Positions 1 to 8,755 of a DNA stretch of 64,000 bases are shown piece after piece. Under the pieces are notes generated by a model, which was given only the letters and a program-made list of their open reading frames with translations, had not been told where the DNA came from and made no database searches. The DNA lies in contig JANQEU010000045.1 in the NCBI GenBank assembly GCA_028278225.1, positions 124,001 through 188,000 of the forward strand, read 5' to 3'. Positions within the stretch are counted from its first letter, which is position 1. Every line of letters starts with the position of its first letter. The stretch is from Cyclobacteriaceae bacterium. Its GTDB lineage: Bacteria; Bacteroidota; Bacteroidia; Cytophagales; Cyclobacteriaceae. The translations under genes were made by a program, and so were the position numbers.

Positions 1-255
1 ATGGCTGTACGATGGTCCAACCACAAAAATCCATTCAGCCCCGTGAATAGCACTGGAAAAATCAAATCCGGCATACCTTATCTTGCCAAATCCATTTACA
101 TCTCCGGAAGATTGCACGCCACCGGCTTCTCTGATGGCATTTATGTTTTGAGGAAATTGTTCAAAGTCGCAAATGCTTACTTCATGACCATGAAGTGCAC
201 AATCCGCCGCAACCGTACAACCTCCATTCCCGGATCCTAATACTGTAATTTTCAT
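1..255 (-). CDS. Opine (octopine/nopaline) dehydrogenase family protein, N-terminal part
   Basis: Reading the minus strand from an ATG at 255 gives 85 residues that run off the left edge. The protein opens MKITVLGSGNGGCTVAADC, a Rossmann nucleotide-binding loop (GSGNGG) at the very N-terminus. Later it has an EWIFVVGPSYSH stretch, as in the NAD(P)-binding half of octopine/nopaline/opine dehydrogenases and related ketopantoate-reductase-like enzymes. These enzymes reductively couple a 2-oxo acid to an amino acid or act on related hydroxy acids; the substrate cannot be read from this fragment. It is transcribed divergently from the serine hydrolase at 417. The family call is from the motif and local pattern only, and the catalytic domain lies outside the window. 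Confidence 0.7.
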   Translation of the reverse strand, partial: MKITVLGSGNGGCTVAADCALHGHEVSICDFEQFPQNINAIREAGGVQSSGDVNGFGKIRYAGFDFSSAIHGAEWIFVVGPSYSH

Positions 256-416
256 TTTATGATTTTTTGTTAATCCAAATTTCCATGGTACGACGAATTT
301 GACAGGTGATATAAGTCAAAAGTTTTATTTTCATTAATCATAGCCATTGCCTTAGTAAATTATGTAACAATTTCAATCTTCGTGAGTATCCCCTTGGTCA
401 ATCAAAATGTAGTGCT

Positions 417-1454
417 TTGAGAGAATCATTAGTCGTACTTGTACTTTACCTCCTCCCGGCTTCTCTGCCAGGGCAAGTGAGTCCATTGCTGCCCGGTAGC
501 ATCAGATTGCCTGAATTTGCAGATACAATAACCTGGAGTGAAAACAAAGCCGAAAAAATCCGCTCATTCATAGATTCACAACTTACGGGTGCGCTTCTGA
601 TATATGATGATGACAAATTGGTTTTTGAATCCGGTGATTTGCATAAACCTTTTCACATTTTTTCCGCTCGCAAGAGCCTGTTAAGTCTTCTTTATGGAAT
701 ATATATTGACAAAGGATCAATTGATCCGTACAAAACGCTCTCAGAACTGGGTATAAATGACAAACAGGGACTTACATCCGGTGAGAGAAATGCCAGGGTC
801 ATTGATTTGTTGAGATCACGATCCGGGGTTTACCACCCTGCCTCCTTTGAAACTCCGGGAATGCAAAAGAACAGGCCGATGAGGGAGGAATTCCGGCAGG
901 ACGAGCACTGGTATTATAATAACTGGGACTTTAACGCGCTTACAACCATATTCGAGCAATCCACCGGATTATCTGTTTTCGAAGCTTTCAGGACAAGTAT
1001 TGCCGAACCACTTGGTCTGACTGATTATGATACATCATTGCAGCGCTACCATTTTGAGGAAGTTTCCTTACATCCGGCCACGTTATGGTATTTATCGGCT
1101 TATGACCTGGGAAAAATAGGAGAAGTGCTTCTCAACAAGGGGCTGTACGAAGGCACCCAAATCATACCCGCTTCCTGGATAAATGAAAGTACACAACCAT
1201 ATTCAAATTGCGGCATTTTAGGAGGCTACGGATACTGCTGGTGGTCTGCACTTAATGGTTTGCATTACCCGTTTGTCAATATCCCGGATGGCACATTCTC
1301 CGCAAGAGGGACAGGGGAACAAAACCTTGTTGTCATACCGAAATGGCAAATGGTAATTGTTCACCTGACAGAAGTCACTAGTCCTGATGATGAAATGATG
1401 CATGTGACCGACTTTGGGAGGTTACTAAAGATTATCCTGGAGCAAAGTTGGTAG
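417..1454 (+). CDS. Exported serine hydrolase, beta-lactamase/PBP4 (class C) fold
   Basis: A 345-residue protein with a hydrophobic N-terminus (about residues 4-18) suggesting export. S83-A-R-K86 fits the SxxK nucleophile motif and the YYNN run at 165-168 fits the YxN motif of class C beta-lactamase-like hydrolases; a GTGEQ segment near the end fits the third (KTG/HxG-like) box. Such proteins in Bacteroidota are usually periplasmic or surface esterases or peptidases, not true beta-lactamases. No in-frame ATG lies between the upstream stop near 312 and the signal sequence, so a TTG at 417 is the best start. The 160-bp gap upstream separates it from the divergent dehydrogenase. Confidence 0.75.
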   Translation: MRESLVVLVLYLLPASLPGQVSPLLPGSIRLPEFADTITWSENKAEKIRSFIDSQLTGALLIYDDDKLVFESGDLHKPFHIFSARKSLLSLLYGIYIDKGSIDPYKTLSELGINDKQGLTSGERNARVIDLLRSRSGVYHPASFETPGMQKNRPMREEFRQDEHWYYNNWDFNALTTIFEQSTGLSVFEAFRTSIAEPLGLTDYDTSLQRYHFEEVSLHPATLWYLSAYDLGKIGEVLLNKGLYEGTQIIPASWINESTQPYSNCGILGGYGYCWWSALNGLHYPFVNIPDGTFSARGTGEQNLVVIPKWQMVIVHLTEVTSPDDEMMHVTDFGRLLKIILEQSW

Positions 1455-1461
1455 AACAATT

Positions 1462-2256
1462 TTATCTGAGGGTGGTGACTTCATAATCGGAGTACCGGAA
1501 TTCTGCCCGTAAGAACTGAATATTTCTCGCGCTATCCGACCGGTAGCTCTTACGGTGTGCATGCAATTTTACGATGGAAGTTTCATCAAATTCCAGGTTT
1601 TGAATATAGGCGTAAGTCGGAGCATGATACACCATGCAACCCAGGAAAGTACCATCCGTCACATCAAAATAATAATACCATTCATCGCTGGTAGAATGAT
1701 TCTCGTGTTCCGCCGGGTCATATGTTGCCTTGATCACATCGGCCTCTCTCCCCATTTCCGTGACAATTGTACCACTGTAAGTAAGATAAGCTCCTGCATC
1801 CAGTAATTTAAAAGGCATTCCCAACACATAGATTGCACTCATCACTGTTTCGGTAAGAGATTGCTTTTCTGCTTCAGTTTCCTCACCATTTACGGTTTTC
1901 ATTACATCCTCAGCCGAGTAGAAAATGGCATGATCTTCTCCATCCTGAGTCCATGAAATGCTGGCTTCAAATGACGGTTTCATTTTGTACTCATGCCGCT
2001 GAACCACATCACTCTCTACGGTGCTGTCCTCCAGCAACAATACACTGTGTTTGGTGTAAGAAAGGGTATTGATGGAATTCCAGCTGTCGATACCACCCGC
2101 CTTATCGATTGCCCTCTTCAAAATGGTTTTTACTTTTTCATCCTTAATATGGCCGTATGGATTGAATTTTTGGACATTTTCATTCTGTGTCTTACCACAT
2201 GAAATCAGGAGCAATACAACCAGATAAAGCGCCGGATATTCGTTTCTTACATTCAT
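1462..2256 (-). CDS. Lipoprotein of unknown function, LolA/LppX-like shape
   Basis: A 264-residue protein with a signal sequence ending in LLLISCGK, so Cys20 is the likely lipidated residue. After about 40 polar residues comes an AIDKAGGIDSWNSI segment and then alternating beta-strand pattern with a WYYYFD stretch. This resembles Bacteroidota lipoproteins (DUF6503-type) thought to have an outer-membrane-lipoprotein-carrier-like fold, but I cannot confirm the family by eye. It converges on the serine hydrolase with a 7-bp gap. Function unknown. Confidence 0.7.
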   Translation of the reverse strand: MNVRNEYPALYLVVLLLISCGKTQNENVQKFNPYGHIKDEKVKTILKRAIDKAGGIDSWNSINTLSYTKHSVLLLEDSTVESDVVQRHEYKMKPSFEASISWTQDGEDHAIFYSAEDVMKTVNGEETEAEKQSLTETVMSAIYVLGMPFKLLDAGAYLTYSGTIVTEMGREADVIKATYDPAEHENHSTSDEWYYYFDVTDGTFLGCMVYHAPTYAYIQNLEFDETSIVKLHAHRKSYRSDSARNIQFLRAEFRYSDYEVTTLR

Positions 2257-2383
2257 ACTATTTTGTTAGAGTCCGTCTAATGTAATCAATTATTAATTTG
2301 ACTGATGAGCAATGGTAAAAGAAGTCCTCCATAAAATGTGAATTAACAATCATAGTTTCTAATCTTGCCAAAATTTATCACAG

Positions 2384-3418
2384 ATGAGAAAGAAAATCCT
2401 GTTGACAGGTGGAACCGGTTTCATAGGATCTCACACGGCAGTTGAGTTGATCAACAGCGGATTTGAGGTCGTCATTGTGGATGATCTGTCCAACTCAAGA
2501 ATTGAAGTACTGGACAACATCGAACAGATCACAGGGAAAAGACCACATTTTGTCAAGCTTGATCTCCGGGATTTTGGTGCTATACAAAATGTATTTCAAA
2601 ATCATCAAATCGAGTCTGTAATACACTTCGCTGCGAAAAAAGCTGTGGGAGAATCCGTGGAGAAGCCGGGTTTATACTATGACGTAAATATCAACTCCCT
2701 GCTCAACCTGCTGAAGCTAATGGTTGATTTCGATGTGTCGGGGATTATTTTTTCGTCATCCTGTACTGTTTACGGTCAGCCGGAGGTATTACCGGTTACA
2801 GAATCCACCCCGTTTCAACCTGCCGAATCTCCATATGGAAATACCAAGCAGATCTGTGAGGAAATATTGCGGGACTCCTGCAACGCTAATGATCACTTAA
2901 AGGTTATTTCATTGCGATACTTCAACCCTGTTGGGGCTCACGAGTCTTCACTGATTGGAGAACTCCCCATAGGAGTGCCTGACAACCTTGTTCCGTTTAT
3001 TACCCAAACGGCTGCCGGGTTAAGACCTGAATTGAAAGTTTTTGGAGGGGACTATGATACACCGGATGGAACGGCTATCAGGGATTATATCCATGTGGTT
3101 GATTTGGCTAAAGCCCATGTTGTAGCTCTTGACAGATCAATCAATGACCTGCAGAAATCCAACTACGAGTTTTTCAATGTAGGAACAGGCCATGGGTCTT
3201 CAGTCCTGGACGTTATCAAATCCTTTGAAAAATCGACAGGAGAAAAATTAAATTATAACATCACCGGCAGAAGGTCAGGTGATATTGAAAAGATATTTGC
3301 AGATACATCTTTTGCAAACAGGGAGTTGGGATGGAAAGCGGAGAAAGGACTCGACGATATGATGGCTTCTGCCTGGGAATGGCAACTTCAGGTACCGAAA
3401 CTGTTCCCTGATATCTGA
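2384..3418 (+). CDS. galE: UDP-glucose 4-epimerase
   Basis: The 344-residue protein starts with the extended-SDR loop TGGTGFIGSHTAVEL (residues 7-21). It has SSSCTVYG followed by the active-site SPYGNTK (YxxxK), RYFNPVGAH, and a DYIHVVDLAKAH segment, all in the positions of GalE. It interconverts UDP-glucose and UDP-galactose in the cytoplasm and supplies galactosyl units for surface polysaccharide. Length matches the family (about 340). It is monocistronic here; the next gene starts 106 bp downstream. Confidence 0.93.
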   Translation: MRKKILLTGGTGFIGSHTAVELINSGFEVVIVDDLSNSRIEVLDNIEQITGKRPHFVKLDLRDFGAIQNVFQNHQIESVIHFAAKKAVGESVEKPGLYYDVNINSLLNLLKLMVDFDVSGIIFSSSCTVYGQPEVLPVTESTPFQPAESPYGNTKQICEEILRDSCNANDHLKVISLRYFNPVGAHESSLIGELPIGVPDNLVPFITQTAAGLRPELKVFGGDYDTPDGTAIRDYIHVVDLAKAHVVALDRSINDLQKSNYEFFNVGTGHGSSVLDVIKSFEKSTGEKLNYNITGRRSGDIEKIFADTSFANRELGWKAEKGLDDMMASAWEWQLQVPKLFPDI

Positions 3419-3455
3419 CTAGAAGTGCTAAATATTACCACCAAAGCTGAGATAT

Positions 3456-3478
3456 GTCTGATTTTGTGATATTCAGAC
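3456..3478. repeat. Inverted repeat GTCTGA-N11-TCAGAC
   Basis: A perfect 6-bp inverted repeat sits between galE and the YCII-like gene. No T tract follows, so it is not a clear intrinsic terminator; it could be a weak hairpin or an operator, or chance. Confidence 0.3.
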
Positions 3479-3524
3479 TACTTACATTGGGGAGAATTCT
3501 ATTGATACGTAGTATATTGTAAAA

Positions 3525-3902
3525 ATGAATGCAAAAAAGAGGTTTGCCAATGCAAGTGTTATCTGGGCAGGAGCTGCAGTGGCCGCGGTAATATTCGGAT
3601 TCCTGTTTGGTCAGATGTCAGTATTCCAATCAAAAACCACTGATTACGATACACAGTATATTATCTTTTTCTACTCTGACCCGGACAGGGATTATAGCGA
3701 CTGGGAAAGCCAGCTTGGAAGTGACCTGATCAGCAAGGGATCGTTTTCAGACAGATCCGAGACGATAGGCATTCCTGAAAATCTCAACAGACCGACTGGG
3801 TTTGTCATATTTAGCGCAGACTCATTTGAGGACGCCCTCAGTATCGCAAATACCCATCCCGAAAAAGCCGACGGCATTGAATTAAGAGCTATAACAGAAT
3901 AG
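3525..3902 (+). CDS. Membrane-anchored YCII-like (dimeric alpha/beta barrel) protein
   Basis: A 125-residue protein with one N-terminal membrane segment (about residues 13-31). The rest has the pattern of the YCII/DGPF fold: a QYIIFFYSD strand near 45, then FVIFSADSFEDALSIANTHPE and GIELRAI at the end, as in YciI-type proteins where a strand, helix and strand close the barrel. Members are small catalytic or binding proteins of mostly unknown role; a membrane anchor is unusual. It converges on the HtrA-like gene with only 3 bp between stops. Confidence 0.55.
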   Translation: MNAKKRFANASVIWAGAAVAAVIFGFLFGQMSVFQSKTTDYDTQYIIFFYSDPDRDYSDWESQLGSDLISKGSFSDRSETIGIPENLNRPTGFVIFSADSFEDALSIANTHPEKADGIELRAITE

Positions 3903-3905
3903 GTT

Positions 3906-4829
3906 TTAAGCTGCTTTTCTTTCCGGGAATATCCCGAAGATGTGTTTTTCGGTGTGACGGATGATCCCGATATCCACCATTGTTAAAATAGATTCGTCGC
4001 TAAGCTCCCGGAACAAGTCAAATGTGCTATTCACTGCTTTGTTATTGAACTCAACAATAATATCACCCTCACGGATTTGAGATCTTGAGCCAGGACTGTT
4101 TTCTTCAATTTTCACAACAAATAATCCTCTCCTGTTCTTGAGCCCGTAATGGCGAATGATCTTATTGTTCAATTCTATTTCCTGCAGCATAAACCCAAGC
4201 TTTGCCCTGAAAACCCTGCCATTTTTTATCAGGTCTTGAGCAATTGATTTGGCTTTATTGATATCGATGCTCAGGCTCAGCCCCTGCGCTCCGCGAATAA
4301 TTGCCGTATTAACGCCTATAACTTCTCCGTCACTATTCACCAGTGGTCCACCGGAATTCCCCGGATTTAATGCTGCATCGGTTTGGATGACATTATCAAT
4401 CAACATCCCCGATTGCGTTCGCATGGTCCTCCCCAGGCCACTTATTACGCCGGTAGTCACGCTGTGCTGAAATCCAAATGGATTACCAATAGCAATTACT
4501 AATTGTCCAATCTTCAAATTGTCTGACAAACCCAGCTTCGAAGTTGAAAACTGGCCTGAAGACAGTTTAACTATTGCCAGGTCTGAATCAGGGTCTTCAC
4601 CAACGGGTTCAGCCGAAACCTGTTCCCCTCCCATGAGCGTTGCTTTCAGTCCCGGTGCTTTGTGTATCACGTGGGAATTGGTAAATGCATAACCATCCGA
4701 GGAAAATACAAAACCGGAACCCGATCCTGAAAGACTTTTCCTCTTCGAGGCATTCATAACATCTATTTTAACGACCGAATCCTTAATCTTCTCTACCGCT
4801 TCAATTACTGTTTTGGAAAAATTATCCAT
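3906..4829 (-). CDS. HtrA/Deg-type serine protease with one PDZ domain
   Basis: A 307-residue S1C protease. The catalytic triad is visible as H53 (TNSHVIH), D83 (DSDLAIVKL) and S159 (NPGNSGGPL). A single PDZ domain occupies about residues 215-295 (ENSPGSRSQIREGDIIVEFN). Family members degrade or refold damaged proteins. Unlike most HtrA proteins it has no signal peptide or membrane anchor before the protease domain, and no start codon that would add one was found within about 150 bp upstream, so it may be cytoplasmic. It is divergent from the AraC-type gene at 4979. Confidence 0.88.
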   Translation of the reverse strand: MDNFSKTVIEAVEKIKDSVVKIDVMNASKRKSLSGSGSGFVFSSDGYAFTNSHVIHKAPGLKATLMGGEQVSAEPVGEDPDSDLAIVKLSSGQFSTSKLGLSDNLKIGQLVIAIGNPFGFQHSVTTGVISGLGRTMRTQSGMLIDNVIQTDAALNPGNSGGPLVNSDGEVIGVNTAIIRGAQGLSLSIDINKAKSIAQDLIKNGRVFRAKLGFMLQEIELNNKIIRHYGLKNRRGLFVVKIEENSPGSRSQIREGDIIVEFNNKAVNSTFDLFRELSDESILTMVDIGIIRHTEKHIFGIFPERKAA

Positions 4830-4978
4830 ACTGCATTTCCAGCAAAAAAGAATCCAATCGTTCCTGTGGCCTGTAAATCCGTCATTTCAGCAGGTTTCCC
4901 ATGTCATTTTGTCAAATTCAGAAGCCAAGTACCGTGGAAGTTGTCTTTCTTTGAAAGTCCGTTTTCTTTAAGAATGGA

Positions 4979-6106
4979 ATGGAAGTTATATTTCTAATCG
5001 GTGCAATTCAGTCATTTTTCCAGGTAATAATTCTTTTGAATAAAAAGGGGAAGGATTTACCTGACTTTATTTTGTCCACCTGGATGTTCTTTATAGGTGT
5101 ACACTTGCTACTCCATTATTTAATCGCAATTGACTATGCTGAAACCACTCCGCATCTTAAGGGTCTTGAAGCACCCTTGCCGACCATACACGGCCCGCTA
5201 ATGCTTCTCTATATCCAGGCTCAGAATGGCAAGATCCGGAAATGGTCATGGTCCTATATGCTGCATTTTGTTCCATTCGTTGCATTGTCTCTCTATTACA
5301 TACCGAAATTTCAAATGTCTGCGGCGGAGCTCAACGCATGGATCGATGAAATGGAAGCTACGGGAGACTATGCCTTCGGGATCATGATAAATGGGATCGC
5401 AACTACGGTAAGCGGTCCGGTGTATGTGGTTTGGAGTGCCATAGACCTAAGAAAACACCGCAAACTGATTGGTCAATTTTTTTCATACCAGGAGAAAGTT
5501 AACCTTACCTGGCTGAGAAATCTGGTGATCGGCATGGGATTAATATGGGTCGCAGTCATCGGAGGTAATTTAATGTACGAAACCTATGAAAACACTCCGG
5601 AATTTGTGGCCAACGGCCATTTGATTTTTATGGTTGTGACTCTTTTTGCATTCTCAATGGGATATTTCGGGGTAAAGCAAGGGGCGGTTTTTACAGACAG
5701 GTTTGAAGTGGTAGAGGTCGAAAAGGAAAGCGAAAATAAATACCAACGATCCGGATTGACAGAGGAGAAAGCCATTGCTTACAAGAAGGAACTGGAGGAG
5801 TATATGACCGGAGAAAAACCATACCTGGAAGCAAAGCTCACCCTTCCACAGCTTTCGGATAAAACAGGCATCTCCCAAAATCATTTATCCCAGGTGATCA
5901 ACGACAGGTTTGGGAAGAATTTTTATGAATTCATCAATGAATATCGCATTGAAGAATTCAAATTCCGGGTTAACAATGCCAGGTCAAAAAACCTGACATT
6001 ACTGGGTCATGCCCTGGAGAGTGGATTCAGTTCCAAATCATCATTTAACGAGATATTCAAAAAAACAGAGGGAAAAACACCTTCGGAATATGTAAGGTCA
6101 ATTTGA
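4979..6106 (+). CDS. Membrane-embedded AraC-family transcriptional regulator
   Basis: The 375-residue protein has about six or seven hydrophobic segments in residues 1-235, a linker, and then an AraC-type helix-turn-helix domain at about 265-375. The latter shows LPQLSDKTGISQNHLSQVIN (first helix-turn-helix) and a degenerate second one ending FNEIFKKTEGKTPSEYVRS, the family signature. This membrane-AraC architecture is common in Bacteroidota and probably couples an envelope or lipid-phase signal to transcription. It lies 105 bp upstream of the TonB receptor gene on the same strand, the likely target. Confidence 0.85.
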   Translation: MEVIFLIGAIQSFFQVIILLNKKGKDLPDFILSTWMFFIGVHLLLHYLIAIDYAETTPHLKGLEAPLPTIHGPLMLLYIQAQNGKIRKWSWSYMLHFVPFVALSLYYIPKFQMSAAELNAWIDEMEATGDYAFGIMINGIATTVSGPVYVVWSAIDLRKHRKLIGQFFSYQEKVNLTWLRNLVIGMGLIWVAVIGGNLMYETYENTPEFVANGHLIFMVVTLFAFSMGYFGVKQGAVFTDRFEVVEVEKESENKYQRSGLTEEKAIAYKKELEEYMTGEKPYLEAKLTLPQLSDKTGISQNHLSQVINDRFGKNFYEFINEYRIEEFKFRVNNARSKNLTLLGHALESGFSSKSSFNEIFKKTEGKTPSEYVRSI

Positions 6107-6113
6107 AAAAACT

Positions 6114-6132
6114 GGTCCGGACCTGTCGGACC
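6114..6132 (+). repeat. GC-rich hairpin GGTCCG-N7-CGGACC
   Basis: A perfect 6-bp inverted repeat starts 8 bp after the AraC-type stop. An alternative overlapping pairing (GTCCGG with CCGGAC) extends to 6137. There is no T tract, so it is either a weak attenuating hairpin between regulator and receptor or an operator. Confidence 0.45.
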
Positions 6133-6211
6133 GGACTTATTAAACGTCCGGGCATACCCGTTCGGGCGAATTAGGTGTAGAAGCTCAACACCTTTGGTCC
6201 AAAAAATTAAG

Positions 6212-8566
6212 ATGACCAAAATGAAACGGCTAATTATCTTAAATATCAGCTTGTGGCTAGGCCTTCAGGCTGCATCACAACAACTTACTCAAACGATCCT
6301 GGGGAATGTAAGAGACGACGTGACCCAATCATCATTGATCGGAGCAACTGTAAAAATTCTCGGAACGGACCCGCTTCTTGGCGGAGTCGCCGATCTCAAT
6401 GGAAATTTCATCATAAAAGATGTCCCCATTGGCAGGTATGATGTGGAAATAACTTTTGTAGGGTATGACCCATTGATGATACCGGAGGTGCTGGTCACAT
6501 CAGGTAAATCCGTTCAGTTGAACGTTGAAATGAAAGAAAGTGTAGCGCAAATGGCGGAAGTCGTCGTGGTTGCCGAGATCGAAAAGGACAAACCGATCAA
6601 CGAAATGGCAATGGTCAGCGCCAGAAGTTTTACTGTAGAAGAATCCCGGCGTTATGCAGGAGGGTTTGACGATCCCGCCAGATTGGCTCAGGCGTTTGCC
6701 GGTGTGGCTGCAAATAGCCTGAACGACAATGGCATTCAAATCAGGGGAAATGCACCTAAAGGAGTGCAATGGCGCGTGGAAGGGGTGGAAGTGAACAACA
6801 CCAGCCACTTCAACGGTGCAGATGTTTCCGGGGGTGGCTTTCTCACTTTATTGAGCAGCCACGTTCTTGATAATTCCGACTTTTATACGGGAGCTTTTCC
6901 ATCCGAATATGGAAACGCTCTTGCCGGAGTATTTGATATTAAGCTGAGGACCGGCAATTCCTTCCAACGCGAACATACCTTCCAGGCCGGGATGATGGGT
7001 GTGGATTTAGCTTCTGAGGGCCCTTTTAAGAAAGATGGTAAAGCCACATACCTGTTCAACTACAGGTACTCGACATTTGGTTTGATCCACCCGTTCCTGC
7101 CGGATGATGCCGCCTATATCAACTATCAGGACCTGTCCTACAAACTGCACTTCCCGACAAAACTGGGAACATTCCAGGTTTGGAGCATCAACGGGATCGA
7201 CAGGGCAGAAACGCGAAATGAATTAAAACCGGATTCTACCCAATGGGAAACGTGGGATGATTTCTCCAATAATGATTTCGGCTTTTATTTATCGACTTCA
7301 GGTTTGAACCACAAGGTCATCATTGGGAAAGAGCAAAATACATTTATAAGATCATCGCTGGCATTTTCACTGAATGATGGTTATTACCGTGAAGAAGTCA
7401 TGGGTGCGGGTAATCGGGTTTCACCTTTCCAGCGGATCGATCAGCTTTACACATCTGTTACCGGTTCCAGCCAGATTAACCATAAGTTCTCCAATCGATT
7501 AAATATAAGGTCAGGCCTGATATATAATACGCTTAATTACAACCTCACGATCAAAAATACGCCTAACAAGGGAGAACCGCTGATGACCGTAGCCAGGGAT
7601 GACGGAACAACCGACAGATGGCAGTCTTATGCAATGGTTCAGTGGTACGCAGGTAGCAATCTGGCAATTACGGCAGGGCTTCACAGTCAGTATTTTGACC
7701 TGGTTGATGAAATTACATTGGAACCGCGGTTTGGAGTAAGGTGGAATTACGGTAGTGGCGGATCACTCTCAATTGGGTACGGCAACCATAGCCAAATGGA
7801 GGATATCAAAACTTACTTCGTCATCGATGACAATGGAGATTTTGTCAATAAAGACCTTGATCTTGCCAGAGCTCATCACTTTGTGATCGGATGGGATAAG
7901 CAGCTGACGCCCTACGCAAGGTTGAAAGTTGAACCTTATGCTCAATTCCTGTATCGTGTCCCGGTCATTGAAGACAGCACCTTCTCCATGTCCAATTTTG
8001 TTCAGGACTGGTACTTTAGCGGAGATCTTGTGGGCAAAGGCCAGGGTCTGAATTATGGTGTGGACCTGACGCTTGAGCGATTCCTGAATAACGATTATTA
8101 CTACCTGGTTACCGGGTCCGTTTTTAAATCAAGATATCAGGATGGGCTGGGCCAATGGCATGATACACACTACGACAGAGGTTACAATTTTGACTTTCTG
8201 TTTGGTAAGGAATGGAAAATCAATGGTGACAAAAACAAATTCATCGGCCTCAACTCAAGGTTCAACTTAATGGGTGGCTTAAAGAGAAGTCCGCTTGACC
8301 GGGAATCTTCCCTTGCTGCGCAAGAAGAAATACTGGATGAATCCCGCCCATTTGCACACCAGGACCCGCTGACTCACATGCTCGATCTTACCATCACTCA
8401 TCGAAAGAATAAGAAAAATCACAGTAGTGTCTGGGCCCTGCAAGTGAAGAATGTTCTTGGAGCCAAGAGCTACTACGGACATTCATATAACTATGCCAAA
8501 CATGAGATGGAAGAAGACGCTATAGCGATCACGATACCCAATTTGAGCTGGAAAATAGAGTTTTAG
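6212..8566 (+). CDS. TonB-dependent outer-membrane receptor with carboxypeptidase-like N-terminal domain
   Basis: A signal peptide (MTKMKRLIILNISLWLG, cleaved near AAS-QQ) is followed by a CarboxypepD_reg-like beta-sandwich (about residues 20-105, with GATVKILGTDPLLGGVADLN), a plug domain (about 125-235, with IQIRGNAPKGVQWRVEGVE) and a beta-barrel to a C-terminal aromatic strand (LSWKIEF). The receptor imports an unknown ligand across the outer membrane using TonB energy. No SusD partner is adjacent. ATG 6212 or 6221 is preferred over an upstream TTG because it gives a normal signal peptide. The AraC-type gene just upstream may regulate it. Confidence 0.9.
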   Translation: MTKMKRLIILNISLWLGLQAASQQLTQTILGNVRDDVTQSSLIGATVKILGTDPLLGGVADLNGNFIIKDVPIGRYDVEITFVGYDPLMIPEVLVTSGKSVQLNVEMKESVAQMAEVVVVAEIEKDKPINEMAMVSARSFTVEESRRYAGGFDDPARLAQAFAGVAANSLNDNGIQIRGNAPKGVQWRVEGVEVNNTSHFNGADVSGGGFLTLLSSHVLDNSDFYTGAFPSEYGNALAGVFDIKLRTGNSFQREHTFQAGMMGVDLASEGPFKKDGKATYLFNYRYSTFGLIHPFLPDDAAYINYQDLSYKLHFPTKLGTFQVWSINGIDRAETRNELKPDSTQWETWDDFSNNDFGFYLSTSGLNHKVIIGKEQNTFIRSSLAFSLNDGYYREEVMGAGNRVSPFQRIDQLYTSVTGSSQINHKFSNRLNIRSGLIYNTLNYNLTIKNTPNKGEPLMTVARDDGTTDRWQSYAMVQWYAGSNLAITAGLHSQYFDLVDEITLEPRFGVRWNYGSGGSLSIGYGNHSQMEDIKTYFVIDDNGDFVNKDLDLARAHHFVIGWDKQLTPYARLKVEPYAQFLYRVPVIEDSTFSMSNFVQDWYFSGDLVGKGQGLNYGVDLTLERFLNNDYYYLVTGSVFKSRYQDGLGQWHDTHYDRGYNFDFLFGKEWKINGDKNKFIGLNSRFNLMGGLKRSPLDRESSLAAQEEILDESRPFAHQDPLTHMLDLTITHRKNKKNHSSVWALQVKNVLGAKSYYGHSYNYAKHEMEEDAIAITIPNLSWKIEF

Positions 8567-8568
8567 TC

Positions 8569-8670
8569 ATGAAACCTACTCAAGTGAGGCAGATCTGGTA
8601 CTGGTTCCTGCATATACTTGCAGGAGCCTTTATCCTTTTTTCCATTTTCTTCCTGTTGAAAATGATATGA
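8569..8670 (+). CDS. 33-residue single-pass membrane miniprotein
   Basis: An ATG lies 2 nt after the receptor stop codon and opens a 33-codon frame: a short basic-polar head (MKPTQVRQIWYW) followed by a hydrophobic helix (HILAGAFILFSIFFLL) and KMI, then TGA. The spacing implies translational coupling with the TonB receptor. A single-helix peptide of this kind could assist a TonB-ExbBD complex or an inner-membrane partner, but no family is recognised. Evidence is composition and position only. Confidence 0.5.
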   Translation: MKPTQVRQIWYWFLHILAGAFILFSIFFLLKMI

Positions 8671-8755
8671 GGATTGCAAACATCATGTGTTTGAAAAGCA
8701 TGATTTTGTTTTTAATGCATTTCCAGCCACTTTGCAGGTAAATTACGCCCTTCAA

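Noticed and set aside
1..240. 79-codon plus-strand frame at the left edge
   Set aside because: It is antisense to the opine-dehydrogenase-like frame, which has a clear nucleotide-binding motif.
6114..6137. Hairpin after the AraC-type gene as an intrinsic terminator
   Set aside because: No T run follows the stem; kept only as a repeat.
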